Positions 26,283-37,143 of a stretch of DNA of 64,000 nt are shown piece after piece; the stretch's first letter is position 1; each line of letters opens with the position of its first letter. A model generated the notes under the pieces. That model was not told the origin of the DNA, did not search any database, and saw nothing but the letters and a program-made list of their open reading frames with translations. A program made the translations under genes and the position numbers. Source of the DNA: DASUPK01 sp963800285 (GTDB lineage Bacteria > Actinomycetota > Thermoleophilia > Solirubrobacterales > 70-9); the NCBI GenBank assembly GCA_963800285.1, contig CAWDAL010000029.1, forward strand, positions 124,001-188,000. The letters are read 5' to 3'.

Positions 26283-26739
26283 TGATCCGCACGGCCAGGT
26301 GGCCGGCGTTCTTCGCGCCGTCGATCGCCACGCAGGCGACCGGGACTCCGGGGGGCATCTGAACGGCTGAGAGCAGGGCGTCGAGCCCACCCAGGTTCTT
26401 GCCTGCAATCGGCACGCCGATCACCGGCAGATCCGTCTTCGAGGCCGCGAAGCCGGGGAGCGCCGCCGACATCCCTGCTCCGGCGATGATCACCTTCAGG
26501 CCGCGCATCCGGGCGTTCGTGCAGTACTCGCTGGTCGCCTCGGGATCCCGATGTGCGCTCAGCACCCGCACCTCGTAGCGGATCCCGTGATCCTGGAGGA
26601 TCTCGCCCGCGGGCTGCATCTTGGGCTTGTCGTTCTTCGAACCCATGATGATCCCGACCAGTGGAGCGTCGACCTCGATCTCCTCGAACGCCTCCTCGAC
26701 CTTGGGCATCGTCTCCGCGGCAACCTCTCCCTCCGGCAT
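26272..26739 (-). CDS. purE: PurE-like N5-CAIR mutase / AIR carboxylase, atypical
   Basis: A 155-residue PurE with about 25 extra N-terminal residues. The fold motifs VGIIMGSKNDKPKMQPAGEI, VLSAHRDPEATSEY and SAVQMPPGVPVACVAIDGAK are clear. It deviates from class I PurE: SDW is NDK, SAHRTPE is SAHRDPE, and the AAHLPG loop is SAALPG, so the conserved His (His75 of the E. coli enzyme) is Ala93 while His63 is kept. No purK is in the window. A carboxylase (class II-like) activity using CO2 directly is possible but unproven. The ATG shares one base with the purD stop. Confidence 0.85.
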   Translation of the reverse strand: MPEGEVAAETMPKVEEAFEEIEVDAPLVGIIMGSKNDKPKMQPAGEILQDHGIRYEVRVLSAHRDPEATSEYCTNARMRGLKVIIAGAGMSAALPGFAASKTDLPVIGVPIAGKNLGGLDALLSAVQMPPGVPVACVAIDGAKNAGHLAVRIINA

Positions 26740-28040
26740 CAGCCACTCCCTTCCGTTGTCATTTGAGCTGCACGATCCACTGCCCGGACGGCGATGTCCG
26801 TACGCATCTGCTTGCCGGCGAAGCTGATCAGATCCGCGGCCTCGTAGGCACGTTGGCGAGCGTCAGCGGCGCTTGGACCGAGGGCGGTCACGTTGAGCAC
26901 GCGGCCGCCCGCCGTGACGATCCCCCCGTCTCGGGAAGCGGTTCCCGCGTGGTAGATCTCGACTCCGTCGACCGCCGCGGCCCGATCGAGGCCGGAGATC
27001 ACGTCCCCCTTCGAGGAGGACGCCGGATATCCGGCCGAGGCGAGCACGACCGTCACGGCCCAGTCGTCCCCGAAGTCGGCATTCTGTCCGGCGAGCCCGC
27101 CGGGCTCGCGCGAGGCGAGAAAGAGCTGCAGCGGATCGGAGCGCAGCCGGGGCAGCACCGCCTGCGTCTCGGGGTCGCCGAAGCGGCAGTTGAACTCCAG
27201 CACCTTCGGTCCGTCCTGGGTCAGCATCAACCCGGCGTAGAGGACGCCGTGAAACGGGGTGCCGCGGCGCCTCATCGTCTCGACGACCGGGCGGTGCACC
27301 AGGTCGGCGATGCGCTCCGTCTCCGCTGGATCGAAGCCCGGCACCGGCGAATAGCTCCCCATGCCCCCCGTGTTCGGGCCCTCGTCGCCGTCGTAGATCC
27401 GCTTGTAGTCCTGCGCTGGGGCGAGCGGCAGAACGTTCTCGCCGTCGCAGAGGGCCAGGAGGGAGAGTTCCTCGCCCTCCAGGAACTCCTCCATCACCAC
27501 CTCGGTCTCTCCGAAGCGCCGCTCCTCGAAGAAGACGCCGATCGCCTCTCGGGCCTCGCTCTCGGTGGAGCAGATGATCACCCCCTTGCCGGCCGCCAGC
27601 CCGTCGGCCTTGAGAACGGCCGGAAAGGTCGCGTCGGCGATCCGGTCAAGTGCCTCCTCGCGGCTGCGAAGGACGGCGTGACCGGCGGTCGGCACCCCCG
27701 CCTCACCCATCAGCTCCTTCGCGTGCAGCTTCGAGCCCTCGAGGCGCGCGGCCTCCCGGCTGGGCCCGAAGGCGGGAATGCCCGCCTCCTCGAGGGTGTC
27801 GACGAGGCCGGCCACGAGCGGGGCCTCGGGTCCGACCACGACGAGGCCGACCTTCTCGTCACGAGCCGCGGTCAGGAGCGAATCGACGTCCTCCGCTCCG
27901 ACGTCCAGGCAGCGGCCCTCCGCGGCGATCCCGGCGTTGCCGGGTGCGCAGAGCAGCTCGGGGTCTTGGGGGGAGCGTCCGAGGGCGCGGACGATCGCAT
28001 GCTCGCGCCCCCCTCCGCCGACGACCAGGACCTTCACCAA
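26739..28040 (-). CDS. purD: Phosphoribosylamine-glycine ligase
   Basis: ATP-grasp enzyme forming GAR from phosphoribosylamine and glycine. It begins MVKVLVVGGGGREHAIVRAL. The ATP-grasp core is visible as FPAVLKADGLAAGKGVIICS and EEFLEGEELSLLALCDGE, then KRIYDGDEGPNTGGMGSYSP and LEFNCRFGDPETQAVLPRL. Its 433 residues are normal. It is the first purine gene in the direction of transcription and is coupled to purE by TGATG. Confidence 0.96.
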   Translation of the reverse strand: MVKVLVVGGGGREHAIVRALGRSPQDPELLCAPGNAGIAAEGRCLDVGAEDVDSLLTAARDEKVGLVVVGPEAPLVAGLVDTLEEAGIPAFGPSREAARLEGSKLHAKELMGEAGVPTAGHAVLRSREEALDRIADATFPAVLKADGLAAGKGVIICSTESEAREAIGVFFEERRFGETEVVMEEFLEGEELSLLALCDGENVLPLAPAQDYKRIYDGDEGPNTGGMGSYSPVPGFDPAETERIADLVHRPVVETMRRRGTPFHGVLYAGLMLTQDGPKVLEFNCRFGDPETQAVLPRLRSDPLQLFLASREPGGLAGQNADFGDDWAVTVVLASAGYPASSSKGDVISGLDRAAAVDGVEIYHAGTASRDGGIVTAGGRVLNVTALGPSAADARQRAYEAADLISFAGKQMRTDIAVRAVDRAAQMTTEGSG

Positions 28041-28071
28041 TGCCGCCTCCTCCGCTTCGCGTCCGGGGCCG

Positions 28072-28353
28072 CTAGAGGGCCCCCGCCAGTTCTTCGGCGG
28101 GAATCGCCGCCAGCGTCTGGCTGCTCATCGTGCCGCGCGAGCCGAGCTCGACGGACACCTTGGCCATCGTCTTCTCGTCGGGCGCCTCGACGATGGTGAT
28201 GAAGTCGTACTGCCCCAGCGTGGCCCACTGCTCCTTGACCTTCACGCCAAGCTGCTCGACCTCCTTGTTGACCTCCTGGACCCGGCTCGGGTTGTTCTTC
28301 AAAGTCTGAACTCCCTCTGAGGTCAGGTTTGTGAGCATCACGTATGTCGGCAT
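28072..28353 (-). CDS. GYD-domain protein
   Basis: A 93-residue GYD-family protein (ferredoxin-like alpha/beta fold): PTYVMLTNLTSEGVQTLKNN, then LGQYDFITIVEAPDEKTMAKV with the GYD-type motif as GQYD, then SRGTMSSQTLAAIP. The function of the family is unknown. The start is the ATG at 28353, since GGAGAGGAG lies just upstream; the frame extends to 28422 without support. It lies upstream of purD on the same strand with a 31-base gap, so the two may be co-transcribed. Confidence 0.85.
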   Translation of the reverse strand: MPTYVMLTNLTSEGVQTLKNNPSRVQEVNKEVEQLGVKVKEQWATLGQYDFITIVEAPDEKTMAKVSVELGSRGTMSSQTLAAIPAEELAGAL

Positions 28354-28462
28354 CGGTTCTCCTCTCCTGGTGACTTGCCCCTCTTGGACCCCCTTTCTTT
28401 CACTTTCCGCCGCGGTCTGCAATCTCGGCGCGCCCGTCCGGCCGAACGGAGATGATTGGAGG

Positions 28463-29107
28463 GTGAGTGAGCATCCGATCTTCGCTCGCTTCTATGACCG
28501 GATGACGGCCGGCACCGAGCGCGCCGGGCTGGGCGGGATGCGCCGGGAGCTGCTCGCCGGCGCGCGCGGCCGGGTGCTCGAGCTCGGAGCGGGCACCGGT
28601 CACAATCTGCCCTACTACACGTCGGAGGTCACGGAGCTGGTGATGACCGAGCCCGATCCTCACATGGCCAGCAGGCTTCGCGACGGGCTGGCCAAGGAGG
28701 GTACGGCCGCCGGCAAGCCGTCCGTGGTCGTGTCGCCGGCGGAGGATCTGCCCTTCGACGACGACAGCTTCGACACGGTGGTCGCGACGCTGGTGCTGTG
28801 CACGGTCGGCGACCCGCAGAGGGCACTGGCGGAGGCCCGCCGGGTGTTGGTCGAAGGGGGCAGGCTTCTCTTCATCGAGCACGTCCGGAGCACGTCTCCG
28901 CGGCGCGCCTGGTGGCAGGATCGGCTGGAGCGCCCCTGGGGGTTCCTCGCCGCCGGTTGCCACCCCAATCGGGCAACGGACCAGCTGCTGGCCGGGGCGG
29001 GCTTCTGGATCGACAGCATCGAGCGCACCAAGCTGCCGAAGGCGCCGCCGATCGTGAGGCCGCTGATCCGCGGCGTCGCCCGGCGCCCGTCGAGCGTCAA
29101 TCACTGA
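28463..29107 (+). CDS. SAM-dependent class I methyltransferase
   Basis: A 214-residue methyltransferase of the UbiE/type 11 class. Motif I is VLELGAGTGHNLPYY, the acidic end of strand 2 is MTEPDPHM, motif II is AEDLPFDDDSFDTVVATLVLCTV, and the post-core segment is ALAEARRVLVEGGRLLFIEHV. The substrate is unknown; the C-terminal half resembles phospholipid or small-molecule methyltransferases (RPWGFLAAGCHPNRATDQLL). The start is GTG at 28463, with GGAG about eleven bases upstream. It is divergent from the GYD gene and ends in repeat copy D. Confidence 0.88.
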   Translation: MSEHPIFARFYDRMTAGTERAGLGGMRRELLAGARGRVLELGAGTGHNLPYYTSEVTELVMTEPDPHMASRLRDGLAKEGTAAGKPSVVVSPAEDLPFDDDSFDTVVATLVLCTVGDPQRALAEARRVLVEGGRLLFIEHVRSTSPRRAWWQDRLERPWGFLAAGCHPNRATDQLLAGAGFWIDSIERTKLPKAPPIVRPLIRGVARRPSSVNH

Positions 29108-29108
29108 T

Positions 29109-29136
29109 CGGGTTGCGCCCTTGGGCGCACCCCCGC
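29109..29136 (+). repeat. Dispersed hairpin repeat, copy D
   Basis: CGGGTTGCGCCC pairs with GGGCGCACCC. T29114 pairs A29129, GCGCCC (29115-29120) pairs GGGCGC (29123-29128), and GGG (29110-29112) pairs CCC (29130-29132) with a bulged T29113. The 5' flank is TGAT rather than AAA, and CCCCCGC replaces CCCTCGC. An outer TGAT/ATCA match extends the stem. It lies between the convergent methyltransferase and enoyl-CoA hydratase genes and could also serve as a terminator. Confidence 0.65.
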
Positions 29137-29137
29137 A

Positions 29138-30067
29138 TCAACCCGCGGTCCCGTCCTGCCAGGGAGCCAGGTCCTCGGCGCTCGCCCAGGGCGACCTCCC
29201 TTCGGCCTCGACCTGACTCGACATCGAGGCCATCTTCTCCTGCGAGGAGTCGGTCGCCGAAGCGACCATGAACCACTTGCGCTCCACCGCGAGCCCCTGG
29301 GCCAGCGGCAGCGATGCGCCCTCGTAGACGGCCCGCTTCAGCGAGCGGATCGCCTCCGGCGAGCGCCTCGCCAGCCGCTCGCCCATGTGGATCGCCGCCT
29401 CCTTCACCTGGTCGGGCGGCACCACCGCGCCGATCAGGCCGTGGTCGAGCGCCTCCCGCGGGCTGAGCGTCCGGCCCTCGAGCATCATCTGGAGCGCCCG
29501 GCCGACGCCGACCAGCCTGGGCAGGCGCTGGGTCCCGCCGGCCCCGGGGTTGAAGTCGATCGTCATCTCGGGCAGCCCGATTGCGATGTCGGTGTCCGCC
29601 ATCAGGCGGACGTCGCAGGCCAGCGAGATCTCGCATCCACCCCCGGTGGCCGGCCCGTTGATCGCCGCGATGAAGACCTGCTCGGACCGGTTCATCTCCA
29701 GGAAGAGGTCATGGATGCGGTAGAGCTCGAAGACCGCGGCCAGCGGAGTCCGCTCGGCCAGGTCGCGAAGGACCGGCAACCGCCGCACGGCGCCCGCGAT
29801 CCGCAGGACGATCGAGGTCAGCCAGGGCGGCGCCGCGATGCCCGCCCGCCGGACGCTGGCCAGGATCTCCCCCACGTCGTAGTGCGTGACGTAGAGGCCA
29901 TCCGGCTTGCCGGTGATCACCACCGCCCCCACGGAGCGGTCTCCACGCAGGGAGCGCACCAGCCGCTCCAGCTCCCGGACCATCTCCGCGGTCATGAAGT
30001 TGTGCGGCGGATGATCGACGCTGACCACGAGTACCCGGCCGCGCCGCTCGACGTCCAACATCGGCAT
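29138..30067 (-). CDS. Enoyl-CoA hydratase/isomerase family protein
   Basis: A 309-residue crotonase-fold protein. The oxyanion-hole segments are present: VVITGKPDGLYVTHYDVGEI and INGPATGGGCEISLACDVR. The Glu-containing strand is LPEMTIDFNPGAGGTQRLPR, so one of the two hydratase glutamates may be kept. About 60 extra residues lie between the two oxyanion segments (LTSIVLRIAGAVRRLPVLRD and onward), which makes it longer than typical 260-residue family members. The exact substrate is unknown. It is followed by repeat copy D. Confidence 0.85.
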   Translation of the reverse strand: MPMLDVERRGRVLVVSVDHPPHNFMTAEMVRELERLVRSLRGDRSVGAVVITGKPDGLYVTHYDVGEILASVRRAGIAAPPWLTSIVLRIAGAVRRLPVLRDLAERTPLAAVFELYRIHDLFLEMNRSEQVFIAAINGPATGGGCEISLACDVRLMADTDIAIGLPEMTIDFNPGAGGTQRLPRLVGVGRALQMMLEGRTLSPREALDHGLIGAVVPPDQVKEAAIHMGERLARRSPEAIRSLKRAVYEGASLPLAQGLAVERKWFMVASATDSSQEKMASMSSQVEAEGRSPWASAEDLAPWQDGTAG

Positions 30068-30089
30068 AGGACAAGCCTATGCCCGGGAC

Positions 30090-31712
30090 CTATGCGTCGA
30101 ACCCCACGTGCACGTGGTCGCAGTGGTCGGCCTGGGCGAAGCCGTTGGGGTTCGCCGGGCCGTCCGGATCCCAGCAGTAGATGAGCTCGGTCGGCTCCTG
30201 GCCGGGCGGCAGCGCGCCAATCTGACGGGCGATCGTCCCGCAGGGGCCCTCCGGGGAGACGTCGGTGCAGGGGACGCCGTCGATCGCCGCGATGTCCATG
30301 GCGCGGCCGTAGTAGTGGTTCGAGACGTTGCCGCTCGAAGTGAGCTTGGAGTGGTCCGAGCGAAGGGCCGAGATGCGGATCTCATGCTGCTGGCTGATCG
30401 CGCCGAGGATGCCGAGGATCCGCGGGTCGATCGCCCCGGACTGGATGTCGACCATCTCGAGCTGGTTCGACAGCTCGACGTTCTTCCAGTTGATCGCCGC
30501 GTTCGTCGGGCCCGGCAGGGCGACGGAGTAGGCCACCGTCTTCACCTGGCAGCTGCCCGCCATCGACTCGGCGTCCTGGAGCACGGCGTCGACGTACCAT
30601 TCGGCGTGGTTGTGCTGGAAGAGGCCCGCGCGCAGGTCGCCGGCGGCCCAGATCATCCGCGCCAGGGTCGCGGCGGAGTCCGCGGGGCTCTGGCGCTTGA
30701 TCTTGCCGTTGCCGTCGCCATCCACGGCGTACTGCTTCCAGTGGTCCTGGGTGATGCCCAGCGGCCCGACCGATGACAGCTGCTCGGCGCTCATCCCCTT
30801 ACCGAAGTTGGACTCGATGCGAGCGACGGCGGCCAGCGCCCAGACGCCGCCCTGCCCGAGGTCGTAGCGCCCGGCGGCCCCCTGGAAGGCCTTCATATAG
30901 TCGTCCGGGACCGACTCGCGCGACCCGTCGGCCGGCGAGCACACCAGCTCCTGCCGCTTCGGGATCAGGGACAGGGCACCCAGCGCCCCGTTGCCGATCC
31001 CGCTGAAGCAGGCGGCCCTCGCCATGACCTCGGCGACGTACCAGTCGGCATGGTTGTAGGCGAAGACGGCGCCCTCGGGGTCCTCCGGCATGCCGGCCGC
31101 GCGCAGGTACCGGGCGGCGGCGAAGATCGCATCGTTGGGGTTGTTCGGGTCCTTGGTGCCGTCGTGATCGGCGTCGACGCCGTACTCGGCCCAGGTCGAC
31201 GGCATGAACTGCATCCAGCCCTCCGCCCCGGCCGACGAGGGTCCCAGGTTCTGGCCGAAGCCGCTCTCGATCTCGTTGATCGCGGCGAGGATCGAGGGGC
31301 CGGCGGGGCCGAGGTCGTACGCCTGGGCCGCGGCCTGGTAGATCGGGCCGAGGTACGCCGGGATCGCGACCGGCCCGCAGGCGGTCGGCGTGAGAGGGGC
31401 CGGCGGCGGCGGCGCGGTGCCCCCGACCTTCGCAGTGCCCTTCTCGTTCTCGCCGCCCTTCGGCTTGGTGCCCCCGGTCTTCGGCGGCTTCGGCTTCGGC
31501 GCGGGCTTGGGCTTGGGCTTCGGCGGGTGCTTCGGGACCTGCGACGGGGGCGGCGGCAGGGTTACGACCGGCTGCGGCTGGCTCGGTGGCTCAGGTGGGT
31601 CCGTCGTGGTGGTGGTCGGGGCCGGATCCGTGGATGTCTGCGCGGCGGCCCCCGGCGCCGCGAGTGCTGCGCCCACGACCGTCGCCGCGATTGCCGACCT
31701 GATCCGACCCAT
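30090..31712 (-). CDS. Secreted cell-wall hydrolase: two SLT-like domains plus M15-like peptidase domain
   Basis: A 540-residue exported protein. The signal peptide is at residues 1-24, and a Pro/Lys-rich wall-spanning linker runs to about 105. A first lytic-transglycosylase-like domain has Glu149 in INEIESGFG with AEGWMQFMPSTW. A second has Glu300 in ARIESNFGKG with VGPLGITQDHW. The C-terminal part has HYYGRAMDIAAIDG (His466, Asp473) and CDHVHVGF (His533, His535), the zinc-site pattern of M15 D,D-carboxypeptidases. One protein may therefore cut both glycan and peptide. The ATG at 31712 overlaps the upstream stop (TGATG); a GTG or ATG further upstream is in frame. Confidence 0.85.
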   Translation of the reverse strand: MGRIRSAIAATVVGAALAAPGAAAQTSTDPAPTTTTTDPPEPPSQPQPVVTLPPPPSQVPKHPPKPKPKPAPKPKPPKTGGTKPKGGENEKGTAKVGGTAPPPPAPLTPTACGPVAIPAYLGPIYQAAAQAYDLGPAGPSILAAINEIESGFGQNLGPSSAGAEGWMQFMPSTWAEYGVDADHDGTKDPNNPNDAIFAAARYLRAAGMPEDPEGAVFAYNHADWYVAEVMARAACFSGIGNGALGALSLIPKRQELVCSPADGSRESVPDDYMKAFQGAAGRYDLGQGGVWALAAVARIESNFGKGMSAEQLSSVGPLGITQDHWKQYAVDGDGNGKIKRQSPADSAATLARMIWAAGDLRAGLFQHNHAEWYVDAVLQDAESMAGSCQVKTVAYSVALPGPTNAAINWKNVELSNQLEMVDIQSGAIDPRILGILGAISQQHEIRISALRSDHSKLTSSGNVSNHYYGRAMDIAAIDGVPCTDVSPEGPCGTIARQIGALPPGQEPTELIYCWDPDGPANPNGFAQADHCDHVHVGFDA

Positions 31713-32500
31713 CAGCCAAGGACCTGGGCGACGCGCCACACATCGCCGGTCTTCGTCAGGGTGAGGCGCACCTCGCTGATCGCGCGCAGGCGCACCAGCG
31801 AGACGCTGGCGGTCACCTGATTCTTCGCGCCGGCGCCAAGGACGACATTCAGCACTCGGGCCTGCGGCACCTTGCCGCTCGAGGGAAGGCGGGGCGGATC
31901 AGAGGCGAGCGACTTCACCAGCGGCTTGGTGGCGGTCGCGGCGAAGGTGGCGTCGGTCTTCTTGCTGGACTTGCCGACCTCGTAGCCCACGAACGCCTGG
32001 GCGAACTGCCAGGCGACCTGGGCGGGCGGCGCCGAGCTCTTCGCCGGAGGCTGCGGGGGCGCCGGCGCGGCGTGGCCGGGGTGGATCTGCGGGGCGACCC
32101 CCTGAAGCGTGGTCAGGTGCGCGGCCCGCGGAGCGGCGGTGACCGAGGCCGCGACTCTCTGCGGGGAATGGGTCGCCGGGTGATCCGCGGCGCTCATCGC
32201 ACCGCCGGCGACCGAAGCGATCGCGAGCGTCGCGGCGCCGGCGGCGATCGCGACACGCGCACGACGGCTGCGGTTGCTGAGGGCATCCTCGACCGGCCAG
32301 GTGATCCGAGTCTGGATCAGCCGCTGCAGGGGAAGCAGATGGCGCCCGGCGCGTTCCAGCGCGGCGCGCGTGGCATCGCTGCCCCGCCACAGCAGGTTCT
32401 CCTCGATGCCCCAGGCGGCCTCGCGAACGGACCAGCCCGCGTCCTCGGCTGATACGGCGAGGGCGCGCCGCAAGGCGCGACCCGTTTCACGTTGATTCAT
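31712..32500 (-). CDS. Membrane-anchored protein with NTF2-like extracytoplasmic domain
   Basis: A 262-residue protein. A cytoplasmic N-terminal part (1-80) is followed by one transmembrane helix at about 82-105 (VAIAAGAATLAIASVAGGAM), a Pro/Ala-rich spacer (130-155) and a C-terminal domain (VAWQFAQAFVGYEVG to KTGDVWRVAQVLG). That domain resembles NTF2-like domains of TcpC and Mce-associated proteins. It probably forms an envelope pair with the downstream cell-wall hydrolase, with which it overlaps by one base. The start of the coding sequence contains dispersed repeat copy E (codons 5-15). Confidence 0.65.
   Translation of the reverse strand: MNQRETGRALRRALAVSAEDAGWSVREAAWGIEENLLWRGSDATRAALERAGRHLLPLQRLIQTRITWPVEDALSNRSRRARVAIAAGAATLAIASVAGGAMSAADHPATHSPQRVAASVTAAPRAAHLTTLQGVAPQIHPGHAAPAPPQPPAKSSAPPAQVAWQFAQAFVGYEVGKSSKKTDATFAATATKPLVKSLASDPPRLPSSGKVPQARVLNVVLGAGAKNQVTASVSLVRLRAISEVRLTLTKTGDVWRVAQVLG
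32457..32487 (-). repeat. Dispersed hairpin repeat, copy E, inside a coding start
   Basis: On the minus strand AAACGGGTC leads into GCGCC-TTGC-GGCGC and GCCCTCGC. The pairs are C-G next to the bulged T, GCGCC with GGCGC, and GGG with CCC. This copy lies within the 5' coding end of the membrane-anchored protein, about 14 bases from its ATG. It is closest to copy C. Confidence 0.65.
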
Positions 32501-32594
32501 CTTTCACCTATTCGTCCGGGCGGAGGGTGAGCCAGATACCGAGAACTAAGTCGATTGCGCCCGCGAAAGCTCTCGTGCAGGCGTGCGGCGACGG

Positions 32595-35207
<2,613 letters not shown>

Positions 35208-35225
35208 CTGCCGACATGGTATCGA

Positions 35226-35245
35226 CTTTAGTGCGAAAAGTAAAG
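35226..35245 (-). promoter_or_regulatory. HAIR-like element upstream of clpB
   Basis: On the minus strand, CTTTACT, six bases, then ACTAAAG (35245 to 35226): a 20-mer with 6 of 7 arm pairs matched. It agrees at 14 of 20 positions with the element before dnaK and resembles the HspR site CTTGAGT-N7-ACTCAAG with one base less spacing. A decamer TAGATTTCTT (35252-35243) touches it and is also found before dnaK. It is probably an HspR operator. Confidence 0.5.
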
Positions 35246-35366
35246 AAATCTATGCGTATAAGACTTAGATCCATGCGTGGGCGACGGATGGTCGATTTAT
35301 GGGGTTTACACCGGCCGCGCAGCGCGCATAGGATCCGTACACGGATCGCTCCGGTCAAGGATGGCC

Positions 35367-35789
35367 ATGGGGAACAACGTCGAGACCTACCAGCACATTC
35401 TCGAGACCTTCAATCGCGAGGGTGTCGACGGAGTGATGCCGTTCTTCACCGATGACGTCGAGGTCTACGACCCCGACCTGCCCGAGGGCCCCTACCGCGG
35501 GCCCGAGGCGGCCAGGCGCGTCGCGGAGCTGCTGATGAGCGGATTCGAGGACGTCGAGGTCAAGGACTTCCGGCTGCTCTCAGCGGGCGACCGGGTCGTC
35601 GCCCTGCTGCACACACGCGCCAAGGGCGAGCGCGTCGACCTCGATGTGGAGCTGCGCGATGCCCACACCATCACCTTCCGCGACGGCAAGATCGCCTACT
35701 GGCGCCTGTACCTGGACCAGGTCGAGGCGCTCACCGACGCGGGACTCGACCCCGAGCTCGCGAGCGCCAAGAGCCACACTCCCTCCTAG
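35367..35789 (+). CDS. SnoaL-like (NTF2 superfamily) protein
   Basis: A 140-residue protein with the SnoaL pattern: ETYQHILETFNREGVDGVMP, FFTDDVEVYDPDLPEGPYRG, VVALLHTRAKGERVDLDVEL and TFRDGKIAYWRLYLDQVEAL. This group often carries an Asp near FFTDDV that could act as a general base, but the reaction is unknown. I chose the ATG at 35367, with AAGG six bases upstream; an ATG at 35361 is also in frame. It is divergent from clpB and followed 10 bases later by a beta-lactamase-fold gene. Confidence 0.8.
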   Translation: MGNNVETYQHILETFNREGVDGVMPFFTDDVEVYDPDLPEGPYRGPEAARRVAELLMSGFEDVEVKDFRLLSAGDRVVALLHTRAKGERVDLDVELRDAHTITFRDGKIAYWRLYLDQVEALTDAGLDPELASAKSHTPS

Positions 35790-35799
35790 GCTTCACGGC

Positions 35800-36663
35800 G
35801 TGGGGAGCGCCCAGCCGCGGCGAATTGCACTGACCGCCCTGACGGTCGTTCTCGCCCTGGGCATCGGCGGGCGTTCGGTCGCCGATCGCGATGGTGCCCG
35901 CGGCGGCGAGAGGATCTGGCCCCGGGATCCGTATCCCTCCGCGCGGGCGATCAGGCGGGCGCAGGAGTTCGCCGCCGGCCGCGGGGACGTCTCGTTCGCC
36001 GTCATCGACAACTCGATCGGGCTGAACGGATACGACCTCGATCGCACGTTCAGCTCCGCGAGCGCCAGCAAGGCGCTGCTGCTTGCCGCCGAGCTGCGGA
36101 GGCTGCGGCGCGAGGACCTGCCGCTCGACGAGGAGACCCGGGACATGCTCGGACCGATGATCACCTACTCGGACAACCGCGCTGCCGATGCGGTCTACGC
36201 CCAAGTCGGGGACGAAGGCCTGGAGGAGGTCGCGCGGGAGGCAGGGATGAGGGACTTCGAGGTGACCCCGGGGTTCTGGGGCGGGGACAAGGTGACGGCG
36301 GCCGACCTGGCGCGCTTCTTCTTCCGCCTGGAGGCCAATCTGCCCGGCCCACGTCGCGCCTATGCGAAGGGACTTCTGGCGAGGATCAGCCCGGTCGAGC
36401 GCTGGGGGATTCCGCAGGTGACCGGCCACGGCTGGTCGGTCTGGTTCAAGGGCGGCTGGAGGCCCGCCGGACAGAAGCACACGAGCGGGCCGGTGACCCA
36501 CCAGGCCGCCCTGCTCGTGCACCGCGGCGGAGAGCGGGTGGCGCTCGCCGTGCTCAGCGACGAGACGCCCGGTTCGGCCACCGGTTTTGCGGCGATCGAG
36601 GGCATCACCGAGCGACTGCTCGCAGACCCACCGCCCAATCGGCGCGGTTGGGTGGCGCCGTAG
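35800..36663 (+). CDS. Secreted class A beta-lactamase-fold serine hydrolase
   Basis: A 287-residue exported protein with signal peptide IALTALTVVLALGIGG. The penicillin-binding fold motifs are S88-A-S-K91 (SxxK) and S124-D-N (SDN). The third motif is KGGW instead of K(T/S)G. A typical omega-loop ExxLN is not evident. It may be a D,D-peptidase-like or housekeeping hydrolase rather than a resistance enzyme. The start is GTG at 35800, 10 bases after the SnoaL stop. It converges on hspR with a 3-base gap. Confidence 0.75.
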   Translation: MGSAQPRRIALTALTVVLALGIGGRSVADRDGARGGERIWPRDPYPSARAIRRAQEFAAGRGDVSFAVIDNSIGLNGYDLDRTFSSASASKALLLAAELRRLRREDLPLDEETRDMLGPMITYSDNRAADAVYAQVGDEGLEEVAREAGMRDFEVTPGFWGGDKVTAADLARFFFRLEANLPGPRRAYAKGLLARISPVERWGIPQVTGHGWSVWFKGGWRPAGQKHTSGPVTHQAALLVHRGGERVALAVLSDETPGSATGFAAIEGITERLLADPPPNRRGWVAP

Positions 36664-36666
36664 GAG

Positions 36667-37143
36667 CTAGCTGGTGCGACGCCGGATTGGGATCCGCGTC
36701 GATCCGCGCTCGCCGCTCAGCCCCCTCGGCTCATACGCGCCGTAGGGCACGAGCTCGCCGCCGATCGACTTGCGCAGCCGCTCCAGCTCCGAAGTCATCC
36801 TGCGCTCCATCTCGGCGGCCCGCTTTTTCATCCTCGTGATCTCGCTGCGCATGCGTTCCAGCCGGTGCTCGAGCTCCAGGACTGTCTCGACCCCGGCCAG
36901 GTTGAGCCCCTCCTCGCTCGTCATCTGCTGGATCCGGCGCAGCCGCTCGACGTCCGCCTGCGAGTAGAGGCGGGTGTTCTTCGGCGAGCGCTTCGGAGCG
37001 ATCAGGCCGCGCGCCTCGTACATGCGCAGGGTCTGGGGATGCATCTCGGCCAGCTCCGCGGCGACGGAGATCATGAAGACCCCGCGCTCCTGGTCGATCT
37101 CGCGTTCCCCGTCCCGTCTCTTCCTGGGTGCACGGTCAGCCAT
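36667..37143 (-). CDS. hspR: Heat-shock repressor HspR (MerR family)
   Basis: MerR-type repressor of dnaK and clpB in actinobacteria. The HTH reads FMISVAAELAEMHPQTLRMYEARGLIAPKRSP across the first 45 residues, followed by TRLYSQADVERLRRIQQMT and a long coiled-coil helix (LEHRLERMRSEITRMKKRAA). Its 158 residues match the family. It is the last gene of the dnaK-grpE-dnaJ-hspR operon, overlapping dnaJ by 8 bases, the arrangement known from Streptomyces. It is expected to bind the HAIR-like sites before dnaK and clpB. Confidence 0.93.
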   Translation of the reverse strand: MADRAPRKRRDGEREIDQERGVFMISVAAELAEMHPQTLRMYEARGLIAPKRSPKNTRLYSQADVERLRRIQQMTSEEGLNLAGVETVLELEHRLERMRSEITRMKKRAAEMERRMTSELERLRKSIGGELVPYGAYEPRGLSGERGSTRIPIRRRTS

